From NCBI GenBank assembly GCA_033220425.1, contig CM065647.1, positions 1,674,001-1,738,000 of the forward strand: DNA of 64,000 nucleotides. The letters are read 5' to 3'. The position numbers were made by a program, and so were the translations under genes. Positions 1-9,657 of this stretch are shown piece by piece. Each line of letters opens with the position of its first letter. The first letter of the stretch is position 1. The stretch is from Lepraria neglecta (taxonomy: Eukaryota; Ascomycota; Lecanoromycetes; Lecanorales; Stereocaulaceae). The notes under the pieces are model-generated. The model was not told the origin of the DNA, made no database searches, and was given only the letters and a program-made list of their open reading frames with translations.

Positions 1-230
1 CGGCAGTCAGTCACGAAGATTAAAAGGAGCCATAGGCTCTGTTTGGGAAGAGTTCTTATTTCACGGCCGTAGTCCATGAAGTTCATCAAACGTGGGTGCC
101 GTACCCGCATTAGCTATGCATATCAACATCGTACCGCATTTTCATAATCAATCGCATCATGCAGGGGTATCTCCGCCATGCTCCGAAACACCATCGCTAT
201 GTCATGTCATGCACGTAAGAGAAACCCGCC

Positions 231-740
231 TCACTCATCCTCATCCCCCAACTCCTCATCGCCATGAACCTCACGCTTCGATAACCCCTCAGCAGCCTCC
301 TTTTCCACGATCTTGTCCTCTTTTCTCTTCCTTCCACCTCGCTCCAAGCCGACTTTCCCCTCGTCAATATCCGCAATCTGCTTCCGTGCATCCTTTAACA
401 CCTTGTCCTGGTTGAGTAGCTCCTTGTGGCGGCCGGTGAGAAGTTCGTCGCCGCGAATAGCGAATTTGAAGTCGTCCAGTTTGATCTTGGTGCGACCGGA
501 GTATTCGGCGGATTTTGCGGCGGTGTGACAGGTCTCTATGAGGAAGTCGGTTGCGATTTCGTCGAGGACACGGACGGTTTCGTCGAGGGGATTCTTATCG
601 TCTCCGAACGCGTAGAGCATTTCTCGGACTAGAGAGCTGTTAGCATCCTGTGGATGTAGGATAGGGTCTATGCACTCACGTTCGTGCTCGAAGTTCATTA
701 GGCCCTTGTGGCGGGCCGCGCGCGCACGTGGCTCTGCCAT
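231..740 (-). CDS. TAF13: TFIID subunit TAF13
   Basis: General transcription factor TFIID subunit 13, a histone-fold protein that pairs with TAF11 in the nucleus. One intron at 629..679 (GTGAGT donor, TGCTAAC branch site, CTAG acceptor) joins NFEHE to LREMLYAFGD; the spliced product is 152 residues. The histone fold covers roughly residues 15-110, and the family signature near FKFAIRGDELLTGRHKELL is plain. A short acidic tail follows (GDEELGDEDE). I chose the ATG at 740 (MAEPRARAARH), because the reading frame extends further upstream only through low-quality sequence that would be 5' untranslated. Family assignment is firm; the exact tail length is as read. Confidence 0.93.
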   Translation of the reverse strand: MAEPRARAARHKGLMNFEHERECIDPILHPQDANSSLVREMLYAFGDDKNPLDETVRVLDEIATDFLIETCHTAAKSAEYSGRTKIKLDDFKFAIRGDELLTGRHKELLNQDKVLKDARKQIADIDEGKVGLERGGRKRKEDKIVEKEAAEGLSKREVHGDEELGDEDE

Positions 741-2846
741 TTTGAGAGTATTGATCTTGCTGTTGGTTGAGTAGAAGGGTTGGAGACCGCTGATATGTCT
801 GTTTTGAGCGGGAAAATGGATGGATGAGGCGTGAAATGAGGGCTGGAAACCTGTGATAAGTATGTATGTAGGGTGGGATTCGATGAATGTAGCTCGGCGA
901 AGGGTTAAACCCCGTGAGCAGGTATGTATGTATGGGTTATCCCAATCATTATGGCTTGTGATGAGGTTGCAGCCCATGCAGTGATGGGTGTGCAAGAGGT
1001 AAAGGTCCTAGTGATCGGGTAAAATGCGTTGGTGGATGAGGCAATTTTGTAACTGATTTGAGGGTTGCTAATGCGCTAAATGTACTTGTGCTCGGATTCG
1101 AAATGTGCTAATGGCTTGTAGAATTGGTTATACTCCCCTTAGAAGTGGGTGAGATATGGTTTCGCGGTGTTCTGCATTGTCCAAGTTAGATCCTCTGGCG
1201 TCTACCGGCTGAACTTCGGTGAAACTCTTACTGGCTACAACTGGCAAAGCTCGGCGTCTGCTGCGTCTGCGTCAGGCTTGTAAAAGCAATAGATGAGACT
1301 GCAGGCACCTGTAATTCTCTGTATCAGACAACAACTTCGACTTCGACGAGGATCAACCAAACTGAGTACTTACAGAAAGCGAGGGTAGTCATGGTGAGTT
1401 TCTTGATTTCGCGACCGATTTCTGCAAAGCTGAATGCCACTGTGTCATAGTCAGCACTCTTCAATTTCCAGTCGCTGTTGCTGGTGCTCTTACTTGTGAT
1501 ATGCACGTCGACGTATGCTCATGCGACTTTTCCAAAAATCATGGACCGAAATCGTGAAGGGTAAGTAAACGAGCGAGGGACGCTAAGCCCTACTAGGCAG
1601 GGAGCTTACAATCTCGCCAGCATCTTTGGCATATTCTGGAAATGCGCGAGAGTTGGGGAACGACTGAGTCCGTATGTCAGTATATGTTGTGTTGTTATGG
1701 CTGTGAGTACTTTGGGACCTTCTCTAGCAATGTATTCTCTTCGATTATGGCTAATAGAAGTCTATCTAGGCGAGTCTGATGGCAAGCTCGTGAGGGAAAC
1801 GGAGTTGCGTTGCTGGCTTCTTATGCTAGACATGAGCTCAGCAAAAGCCACTTAGCTGGGGTTCTTTAGATCGTTTGGCGCTTTTATGATACCCTGTTCA
1901 TACACATTCTACGTTCCTGCAAGGGTTTAATACTGTTATTCGTCTGTTCCTTCAAGCCCACGCATTTTTGCCTCTAGCCACTTGCCACGAGACATCAAAG
2001 GGCCAGCAACAGCTCCTGTGTCCATCAAATCGACCATTCCAAAGATCTAGTACGCCTGTGAATCTCTGATCAATGCTTTAGAGATTCCAAATTGTCCGTC
2101 ATTAAGCTCTCCACGACCGCAGATTGAGAAACCCATGCTTCCCAGCTATCAATCAATACGTCAGAGCAGCAACAATGCCTCTACATGTCCCCTGTTCTCC
2201 ATTTCTGATAAGAGGCAAGAGGCAACGTCTATTACGGCTCTCAGGTTCTGAAGCTCAACCAAGAGCTTCGCTATTCGGGCTGCAACGAAGTTGGGACACC
2301 TTTGAATGGCTATGGAGCCTTTAACTCGATGATTGTGTACCTGTTTGGAGCCGTAATTTAACCCATTAGTTAGAAAATAGAGTGAGTAGTATCCTTTGCG
2401 CTCATATGGGTCGATAAATCGCAACGGACGGTGGCCAAACCTAGCTCGAAAACATGAAAGTGACACGCATTTAGCTTCGTCACTGTCTACAATAACAAGT
2501 TGCTCGCTCGTACACTCCAGTCGACGGACTTTCAAGAGGTCTGGCATTCGAATTTGCTACGTGACTGAGTGCAATGCACTGGCTCATAACTCAGGTATTC
2601 ATTGATGTCTATGTACGGTGACATTCCTTCTATCGGTCGATTTTACAGCGTAGAGTGGGTATAGATTCAAAACGCAGTGCCACGATGCCCGAAAATCCGC
2701 TCTTAATCTACTCCCAAATCCTTACGCTTAGCTCGCAAGTAGCTCTCAAGCTCTTTCCCCTGAGCTGATCCTTCCGATTCCCAACCTTTCGCCATAGCAT
2801 TCACCTCTTCGACCGGCGAAGGCCCGTTCTCGGTCGAGCTTCCCTT
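741..2846. other. Gene-poor interval between TAF13 and the PPR gene
   Basis: No gene that I can support lies here. The TAF13 promoter occupies the left edge. A minus-strand stretch near 1324-1506 has a GTAAGT donor followed by an acceptor-like CTGATACAG and could be part of a small spliced gene, but I could not extend it to a recognisable protein. A minus-strand open frame of about 128 codons at 2161-2547 has no motif, transmembrane segment or biased composition and looks like chance. Confidence 0.5.
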
Positions 2847-5300
2847 CTACACCGGCGCTTCATCCCCGATCCCTCTCTTCAGCGCATCAAGCAGTCGGCT
2901 TCGATTCCACAATTTCCCCAAGCCCTTCAACGTATAATTATTGACCTCGTGTCCCGCAGCCTGCATGCCCTTCACAGCGCCAACGGCAGCTTCGACGTCC
3001 TGTAGACTGGAATAGCCACTGATCATGGTGTTCCAAGTGACTTTGTCAGGCTTTAGGCCGCGTTCACGCATCATGGAAAAAACTTTTTCCGCAGCTAGTC
3101 TTTGGTTGTGTCGAAAGTAAGAGGCGGCTAGGATGGACCAGGTGCGGACTGTTGGTATAGCGTATGCTGGTTGGTCAGGTGATGGAGGTGCTTCGAGCAT
3201 GTGTTTGATGACGGTGGTGCCGTGCTGGAGCGTTTCAGGCCTTTTTCCAAAGGCCAGTATAAAAGAATTGGCTACGTAGTCTTCTTGGGCGAGAGGCGCG
3301 ATGACTCTGTGATTTTCACGTACGAGATCGTGATATAAGTTGTACCTATGGATCAAGCCATTGGAGGACTGATGGAGTTTGTTGTACGCTCCAATCATCT
3401 GTCCAAGGATGTGTTTGGTCGGTGTGGCTCCTACCACCTCCGTGCCAGCAGTTGGCTTTGTTTCTGGTCCGCAAAGTCCCAATTCCTGGAGAGGCTGAAG
3501 GTCACAGTGTTGTTTATAAAACTCAAGCATTGATGGATATTCGTCGCCAGGTGAGAAAACGTAGATTGTGCTAAGAATATCACTGACGAGGCGAAGATCT
3601 TGCAACTTTTCGGGGTCCTCACTGGCCTCGCGAAAGACGAGGTCAAGAATGTTGGCGTTCCCGCTGAGCTTTGCACCCTTCAACAGAATGCCACAGGTGA
3701 TTGAATCAGTCACAAAGTTGTTTCGTTTAGCCATGTCGTACGTCTGCCACGCAGTATCGAAGTCATGGGCCTCTATCATATTGAGGAGAATGACGTTGTA
3801 CATATGAGTATTGGGTTTGATACCCATTTCAAGCATCTGGGTCAACATCCTTGACTGCATTGCGTATGGCTCCTCCACATCTCTGGGAGCACGCAGTAAT
3901 CTCACGCAGGCGCTCTGAACCTGATCCTTTGATAGGGGAAAATCCGAAATAAGAATCCTAGCAAGGAGCTTCATGGCCATGTCGCTTTCTTCCATGTTGA
4001 CGAACCTTTCTAGAAAGTGGAGCATTGTGTCCGGCTGTAGGCTGACTCTATTGAAAACCAACAGCTTATAGAGTGAGAGCGCTTGTGCATCATCACCATA
4101 CCTGAGCAGGAGTCGCACGAGAGAGTGAGGTACAGAATACGTTCGGACATCTTCGGTAGTGACACCGTCCACAAACTGGCGGGTCAGACGCCAAAGAGCA
4201 TGCATAGCAGAAAGTCCAGGCTTGGAGGCTTTGTATAGATAGTGTCGAGAAAGGAAATGCAGGCAGTCTTCGACCAGATTCCTTGGAGGTCTGAATCTAT
4301 GACCTCTGATAGTGGCAAGAAGGAATTGTAGCGCCCGCATTGGACTATTCTGCAAACACCAGAGCATCGTATCTTGCCAGGTTTTGTTCTCGAGATCAAA
4401 CAATATTTGAGGTTTTGACGATCTCCTTCTGGAAAGGCCAGCGTATTTCTCCAATAGGTATGCAATATCGGAGGTAAGCTCAATGTCCAAGCGGTGCCCG
4501 TCGTTCAGGCGGCTGAACCCCACAGACCATGCCGTATCGAACTTGTTAAGAAACCATACAGGATTTTTTGGCGCTGAAACTGGGACGACGTCCGGTAGAC
4601 CAGCCGACCAGGCATTGAGGGATACCCAATGAGTACGGGCCATGCTCTTCTCGAGCTTCGGACGCTTCCAGAGCCGCTGTGTATATGCTTTATGGACCAG
4701 TCTGGATCGACGCCTTCTTCTTCTAGCTGAGGATTCAGGCGCATGGTGAAGGACATTATCTCCCCTTCGTGAAATGGTGCTGCCTACGAGTCGAAATGTT
4801 GCTTTGGTGGTTATATTCCCTTTGGGAGTGCGTATCAGAGTTCGGCGCTTCGTAGACGGGTAATTTCGCACTGATGAAGGTGATGAGGCGTTCACTTTGT
4901 AAACCTTTGCCGTTTTAGATGTCTTTCGTGCCATGAAACGCAATCTCCTCCGCTCGGCATATTGCGGACCAGTCCTTAGAGCCAATGGACGATTGCTTGA
5001 CACCATTCTTACTACCATGGCTTCCGAAGCATTAACCTTGGAGGACCCATCTTTGGCGTCCTTCGTCCGATGCTGAATATTCTTAGGCACATTTCGATTT
5101 TCAGGCCCAGAAGCCTCATATGCATGGAGCAGTTGGGCATATTCGAAAGCAGACCGCTCTTCCAGCGCTGAAGACGAGTGCGAAGTAGCAGTTGCGGAAG
5201 AAGCCTTGCGACGAAGGGAGGAGCTTTGAGAGAGGCGTGGCCGCGAGAGCCGATGGGGTCGTGGCAGACATCGTGGGACAGGCACGAAGCGATTGAGCAT
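2847..5300 (-). CDS. Mitochondrial pentatricopeptide repeat (PPR) protein
   Basis: An 817-residue intronless protein. The N-terminus (MLNRFVPVPRCLPRPHRLSR...) is rich in Arg and Ser and lacks acidic residues, a typical mitochondrial presequence. About 200 basic, low-complexity residues follow, then helical repeats of PPR type in the second half. The clearest are around MYNVILLNMIEAHDFDTAWQ and, near the end, RTWSILAASYFRHNQRLAA and VTWNTMISGYSSLQDVEAA. Such proteins bind mitochondrial transcripts and support their processing or translation; the specific target cannot be read from sequence. The frame extends six codons upstream to a GTG; I start at the ATG. It is divergent from the Cwf18 gene, sharing about 390 bp of promoter. 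Confidence 0.85.
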   Translation of the reverse strand: MLNRFVPVPRCLPRPHRLSRPRLSQSSSLRRKASSATATSHSSSALEERSAFEYAQLLHAYEASGPENRNVPKNIQHRTKDAKDGSSKVNASEAMVVRMVSSNRPLALRTGPQYAERRRLRFMARKTSKTAKVYKVNASSPSSVRNYPSTKRRTLIRTPKGNITTKATFRLVGSTISRRGDNVLHHAPESSARRRRRRSRLVHKAYTQRLWKRPKLEKSMARTHWVSLNAWSAGLPDVVPVSAPKNPVWFLNKFDTAWSVGFSRLNDGHRLDIELTSDIAYLLEKYAGLSRRRSSKPQILFDLENKTWQDTMLWCLQNSPMRALQFLLATIRGHRFRPPRNLVEDCLHFLSRHYLYKASKPGLSAMHALWRLTRQFVDGVTTEDVRTYSVPHSLVRLLLRYGDDAQALSLYKLLVFNRVSLQPDTMLHFLERFVNMEESDMAMKLLARILISDFPLSKDQVQSACVRLLRAPRDVEEPYAMQSRMLTQMLEMGIKPNTHMYNVILLNMIEAHDFDTAWQTYDMAKRNNFVTDSITCGILLKGAKLSGNANILDLVFREASEDPEKLQDLRLVSDILSTIYVFSPGDEYPSMLEFYKQHCDLQPLQELGLCGPETKPTAGTEVVGATPTKHILGQMIGAYNKLHQSSNGLIHRYNLYHDLVRENHRVIAPLAQEDYVANSFILAFGKRPETLQHGTTVIKHMLEAPPSPDQPAYAIPTVRTWSILAASYFRHNQRLAAEKVFSMMRERGLKPDKVTWNTMISGYSSLQDVEAAVGAVKGMQAAGHEVNNYTLKGLGKLWNRSRLLDALKRGIGDEAPV

Positions 5301-5693
5301 GGAAAGAGCGCCTTTCACGGGCCCATTATTGGGGGAAATAAGAACCTAGGCCATGGTGTTTCGGATATCAAAGCAGCTGTCATAAATAGGCATCGTTAGT
5401 CATTGATTGATGAATAGGAACAACTTCGAGGTTTGAGGAGCTTTCGTGCCAAGACTAGCGGACTGCATTCCGCGAGCCAAGCTTGAAGATGCTCATTCTC
5501 AAGCCCATCAAGTTCTACATAAATACTACCAGCTTCTTTGTTCTGCCCCAAGCTTAGGAGAAGCCTGCGATTCAATTTCGAAGTCCTGGATCTCCTATCC
5601 ACCAACCGTATCGACTCTCCAATCTCAAGCACATTCGACTGCGCACCCACGAAAGCTCCCAGATCAAAGCCATATCTCTTCCTCTACAAAACC

Positions 5694-6362
5694 ATGGCCT
5701 CCAATCACGCCTCCCTCGACGCAGCAGCCACGGAACGAAAAGCCCGCCTCGCAAAACTCGCATCCCTAAAACGCAAAGCCCCCCCAATAGAAGACTCCGA
5801 AAACTACTCCCCCGCCGCCGCCGTCCCCACATCAACATCCCCCCCTTCCACATCCACCCCAGAACCAACAACCGCCTACCTCTCCGGCCGGAACTACGAC
5901 CACGAAACGCGCGGTCCAAAGCTAGGTTTCGAAAATGCCCCAAATGCAGAAGCAGAAACATTAGAAGATCGTGCCGCAGCAATCGCTCTAGAAACGCGAG
6001 CGAAAGAGGAGAAGGAAAGACAGGAGGAGAAACCGATTGACCTTTTTTCGCTACAGCCGAAGAAGCCGAATTGGGATTTAAAAAGGGATGTGGCTAGGAA
6101 GATGGAGGCGCTGAATGCGAGGACTGAGAATGCTATTGCGAGGTTGGTTAGGGAGAGGGTTGAGGGGCAGAAGAGGAGGGAGGTGGAGAGGGTGGATGGT
6201 GGGGCTACGAATGGGCAAGGGGAGGGGGAGAGTTTGGGAATGGGTGGGGTTGATTTGGTGGAGGGGGTGCATGTTAGGGAGAGGCAGGAAGAAGAAGAGA
6301 AGGAGCAGGAGAAGAGGATGGATAAGGAGTTGTATGGGGAGCTGATAGATGCTCAGGTGTAG
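5694..6362 (+). CDS. cwf18: Spliceosome-associated protein Cwf18 (CCDC12 family)
   Basis: A 222-residue nuclear protein of the Cwf18/CCDC12 family, part of the NineTeen/Prp19-associated splicing machinery. The diagnostic block is IDLFSLQPKKPNWDLKRDVA followed by a helix MEALNARTENAIARLVRERV. The N-terminus (ATERKARLAKLASLKRKAP) matches the family start, so I begin at the ATG at 5694 although the frame stays open upstream. A Pro/Thr/Ser-rich spacer and a Gly/Glu-rich C-terminal tail make it longer than the fission yeast protein. Codon use changes sharply at about 6080, from C-rich to G/A-rich, within one frame; this reads as compositional bias in the tail rather than a fusion. No introns seen. 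Confidence 0.88.
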   Translation: MASNHASLDAAATERKARLAKLASLKRKAPPIEDSENYSPAAAVPTSTSPPSTSTPEPTTAYLSGRNYDHETRGPKLGFENAPNAEAETLEDRAAAIALETRAKEEKERQEEKPIDLFSLQPKKPNWDLKRDVARKMEALNARTENAIARLVRERVEGQKRREVERVDGGATNGQGEGESLGMGGVDLVEGVHVRERQEEEEKEQEKRMDKELYGELIDAQV

Positions 6363-6593
6363 GCGTAGATTCTCTGCTACAGTGAGGGCGATGAGTGAAT
6401 GGTCTGCTGTACCGTCTTGCGCTTCAGCGTGGAGTTCAGCGGCAGCAGGGATTTGATACGACTTTAGACAGAGTTGTTTGGGAATAATATTTCTGGATTG
6501 CGGCGGAGAATATAACCCAATCCCAACTAAAATCTGTTCAAATCCAGCCAGTTTCCAATGCCCCCTGGGCCTTCTGAACGCCAACGCTAAAAT

Positions 6594-7801
6594 TCAACGT
6601 CCCATGTTCATTGCTTGCGTAAGTGCTAGCCGTTTGCTGAAGGGGCTCAAACTTCTTTCCTTTCGTAAAGGTGGAGCATTTGGCGGCGGCCGATTGGGCC
6701 TGACATTCTCGTTTCGGTCTCGAACGCTGCCACCGTAGCGGTCGTTGTCTTTCGAATAGCTATCGTTGACGTTAAATGAAGGGCGATGCTCTCGCCGCCG
6801 AGGGCCATCAATCTGCCTCGAAGGAAGCCCGGGTGTCATTGATTTCCTGTTTTTGGTAAGCTGACTCCGGTCTCTGCTATCGCTAGGGCTCCTTGTCCGC
6901 CGACTGCCTCTGGTGCGGAAGGAGTCTCTATCTCTGCCTCGATCATCAGGACTCCGGGAAGAACGCCGACGTCTCTTGCTGCGATATTCGCCATGCGAGT
7001 CTCTCCTACGGTGTTTTTCGAAAGAGGACTCTGACGTGGAGGACGTCGACCGAGACCTGGAATACTCTCCACGTCTGGGTTCACGCCCCTTGGGTGGATC
7101 AGGACTCCTTCGTCTCCCCTTAATAGCCGGGCTTATAGAAGATTTCCACTGCCGAGCTTTGTCATCTCGAACTCGAGAGCGATCCCTCCGCTTTTTGGCG
7201 TGAGATGACTCTGACGTGAATGACATTGACGTGCTTGGGCTCCTTCTTCGCTTGCGATCCACTTTAAGATCAGCCAGCAATTGACTCTGGCCTGTATGGG
7301 CGGTGGCTGCGCGTTTGGGCGAGGGAGAGCGGGATAGGTTGGTGGATATAGTAGACACAGATGTCGACGAGAGGGACCGCGAACGCTTCCTCGACCCCTT
7401 CATATGATCACCTTCGTCTGCTTTGCGTTTGCGACCTCGTTCCTCCTCTTTTTTAGCCAGCTCTTCGTCGGCGACACCCTTCCTGTTCGCTGTCAGTCTT
7501 ATCCCAGACTCCATGCTGCCAACGCAGGACTTACTTCCGAAGTAAGTCATTGGGTACATCGCTGGTCAGCGTTGGTACGAGCTTGGGGTTTGCGAGCTGC
7601 TGCGTTCGTGAAGGCCTTGAGGTGTAAGGTCTCTCCTGTGCGGGAGCTTTGCATTCATAACTGTAGTGCCGTGCTAGGTGGTCAGCTCTTGAGTTGGTTT
7701 TCAGATTCGTAGAACTTATCTCGTTTGAGGCATTTCTGGCACAGAGTCTGCGGAGTAGCTTTCGAGGTTGCAGCAGCTGGCCCACGAAAGCGGTTGATCA
7801 T
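6594..7801 (-). CDS. Zinc-knuckle, Arg/Ser-rich nuclear protein (SREK1IP1-like)
   Basis: A three-exon gene. Exon 1 (7801..7716) encodes MINRFRGPAAATSKATP and the start of a CCHC-like knuckle (CQKCLKRD). Intron 1 is 7661..7715, though its donor (GTTCTA) is weak. Exon 2 (7660..7535) carries the conserved block ERPYTSRPSRTQQLANPKL. Intron 2 is 7483..7534 (GTAAGT...ACAG). Exon 3 carries GVADEELAKKEEERGRKRK and then about 280 residues of RS/RD/KR-rich low complexity. The spliced length closes in frame at 366 residues. Proteins of this architecture are probable nuclear RNA-processing factors. As spliced here the knuckle lacks its usual histidine, so exon 1 joining is the least certain part. Confidence 0.72.
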
Positions 7802-8863
7802 TGAAACTTAGGCACCAATTCTAGCAGTCCAATATCTTCGAAGTACACGCCTGCACGTCTGATGAGTCAGGCTGACGAGAATCTGGAATTGATGTGGGGA
7901 TTGCCGGATTCCTCTGGTGATCCCGAGTAAAATACATACAGCTTAAGTCAGGTATGTGAACGTAGCGGTGATCGGGAAGCAAGTCGAGGATGTGAAGTTG
8001 CAATAGCTGACTGAGGGGATACTCGCAGAATATCAGAAAACAAAAGCTTTGGCAGGGAAAGCTACTTTAGCGTCCAAACCCCCCCAACCGGCCAGCCTTA
8101 TAGGGCTATCGCCCGGAATTATCGATATTTCTGCTCCGGGGTATAACGCTAGGGGTGTCCTAGGGGCTCAGGCATCGAAAATTTGCAGAGCTCTACAATT
8201 CACCAACGAGGCAAATTTCGACAAAAGATTCGGTACCAAATTTTTAGAGGCGTACAAAATCTACATTTCTATACGCAAAAATATATTGTCAAACTTCGTA
8301 TCTGTGGAGTTAGAGCAAGGTGAACGGTTGGGGGGTTTGGCCGGTTGGGGGGTGAACTCTTCTACCGAACGCCCAAACATGGAACATGGGTGAGCGTCGC
8401 GCGATCGAAGGTCATGCACGAATCAAAATACCACATGCTATATGTATGAGATTTTTGGGTGAATGCGTCCCCTCGGGGATGAGCTGCTGCCTGATCGCCT
8501 GCTTGTCAGAAACCATTATTCACGCCCAGCAAACGGCTTTAGTGAGATTCTAGCCCTGACGAATTTAGACGATGATCTCACTATCAGTAGGGCATTGTTC
8601 CATCGGTCCCTTGTAAAATGGATGCACACGGCGTCTTCAAGTGATTGCCTTTCTGGTATCTCCAATATTCACCTAATGGAAACTCACGGCAAATCAACAT
8701 CCGCAAAGCGGGCGTACCCACTCCCCAACGAAGCGAGTCAACCTCAAAAAAACGAGAACCTACGTAACCACCACTGACCTTGCCCCCAAGGCGCCAGCAG
8801 AGACAAAGCGCTTAGGCAAACTACTCCACCCCCTTCCTCCCACATCTTCTCACCTCCCTTACA
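7802..8863. other. Intergenic stretch holding a short inverted-repeat element
   Basis: Apart from the element at 8076..8355, listed separately, I find no supported gene. Small open frames at 8049-8393 and 8463-8777 show no recognisable motif; the first coincides almost exactly with the inverted-repeat element. Confidence 0.4.
8076..8355. mobile_element. Putative MITE-like element with C/G-rich terminal inverted repeats
   Basis: The left end at 8079-8094 reads CCCCCCCAACCGGCCA. Near the right end the same sequence appears in inverted orientation (TTGGCCGGTTGGGGGG, about 8337-8352), preceded by a second copy of the CGGTTGGGGGG core at 8325-8335. The enclosed roughly 250 bp is AT-richer and codes for nothing I recognise. 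Size and ends fit a non-autonomous miniature inverted-repeat transposable element. No convincing target-site duplication is visible, so an unrelated hairpin-forming sequence is the main alternative. Confidence 0.45.
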
Positions 8864-9500
8864 GATGGTCAACACGCCGTCTTCGTCTCCCGTCTCCATG
8901 CCCTCTACAAAGCCCCGCTCCCGCTTCCCCTCCCGTCGGGGGATGATCACCCTTTCCGCGTCCTCGACGTAGGCTGCGACACCGACATCTGGACCCACTC
9001 CTTCGCCCTCGCCCACCCCTCCTGCACCGTCATCGGCATCGATATCTTGCCATCTTCTGAGCGTCGCATTCCCAACTTGCAAGACGTTCCCCCTAATTGT
9101 TTCTTCGTTAAAGGCAATTTTCGAGGAGATGTGGACGTTTGAAGGGTGCGAGGAGCCCTTTGATTTCATCTACGCTCGTATGTTGATGGCAGGGGTGCAT
9201 GAATGGCCAGGACTCTTCCGCAGATGCTATGATCGGCTCCGACCTGGCGGCTATCTCGAGGTGTTTGAGGGACTAATGGAGATGAAGGCGGAGGATGGGA
9301 CAGGGTCTGAAATGTCCCCTGCCATCCACTGGTTCCAACTCGCACAGCATTATCTTGCCTGAAAGAAGGCGCAGGAAGCGTAAGAAGGCAACCACCAGCT
9401 GCATGGAAAAATTGGAGACTTTCTAAAGGTGCATGTGACTCTGGGGTCAGCTGGATCGGCATGGATAGCCATATGCATATCAAAGCGCTAGCATGGCACC
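8864..9500 (+). pseudogene. Decayed LaeA-like SAM-dependent methyltransferase
   Basis: Translation shows the core of a class I methyltransferase of the fungal LaeA-like/UbiE-like group: motif I as RVLDVGCDTDIWTHSFALAH, the acidic loop VIGIDILPS, VPPNCFFVKGNF, and then, in a different frame, EPFDFIYARMLMAGVHEWPG and RLRPGGYLEVFE. The frame changes near 9110-9125 without plausible splice sites. A stop follows HWFQLAQHYLA at 9361, after which homology fades. The N-terminal third is missing. It is therefore a pseudogene of an enzyme that would methylate a small molecule or act as a regulator. It sits beside a broken P450 in the same orientation, which suggests an eroded secondary-metabolism group. 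Confidence 0.8.
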
Positions 9501-9657
9501 CCATGATATCCGTATGCTCCGTACTTGCGGCTAAGTGAAGGCGAATGACTATCCACCCGGCGCGAAAGATACCTGTAGACTCTCTGCAGGTCTGTAATAC
9601 TATCTGATCACTATTCTCTTGCAGTCTTACCTTGTGCGCAGCATCTCACTTGCTGAG

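Noticed and set aside
2161-2547. 128-codon minus-strand open frame
   Set aside because: No motif, no compositional signature of coding and no plausible start context; likely chance.
8049-8393. Possible transposase gene inside the inverted-repeat element
   Set aside because: The 114-codon frame shows no DDE, helix-turn-helix or other transposase signature.
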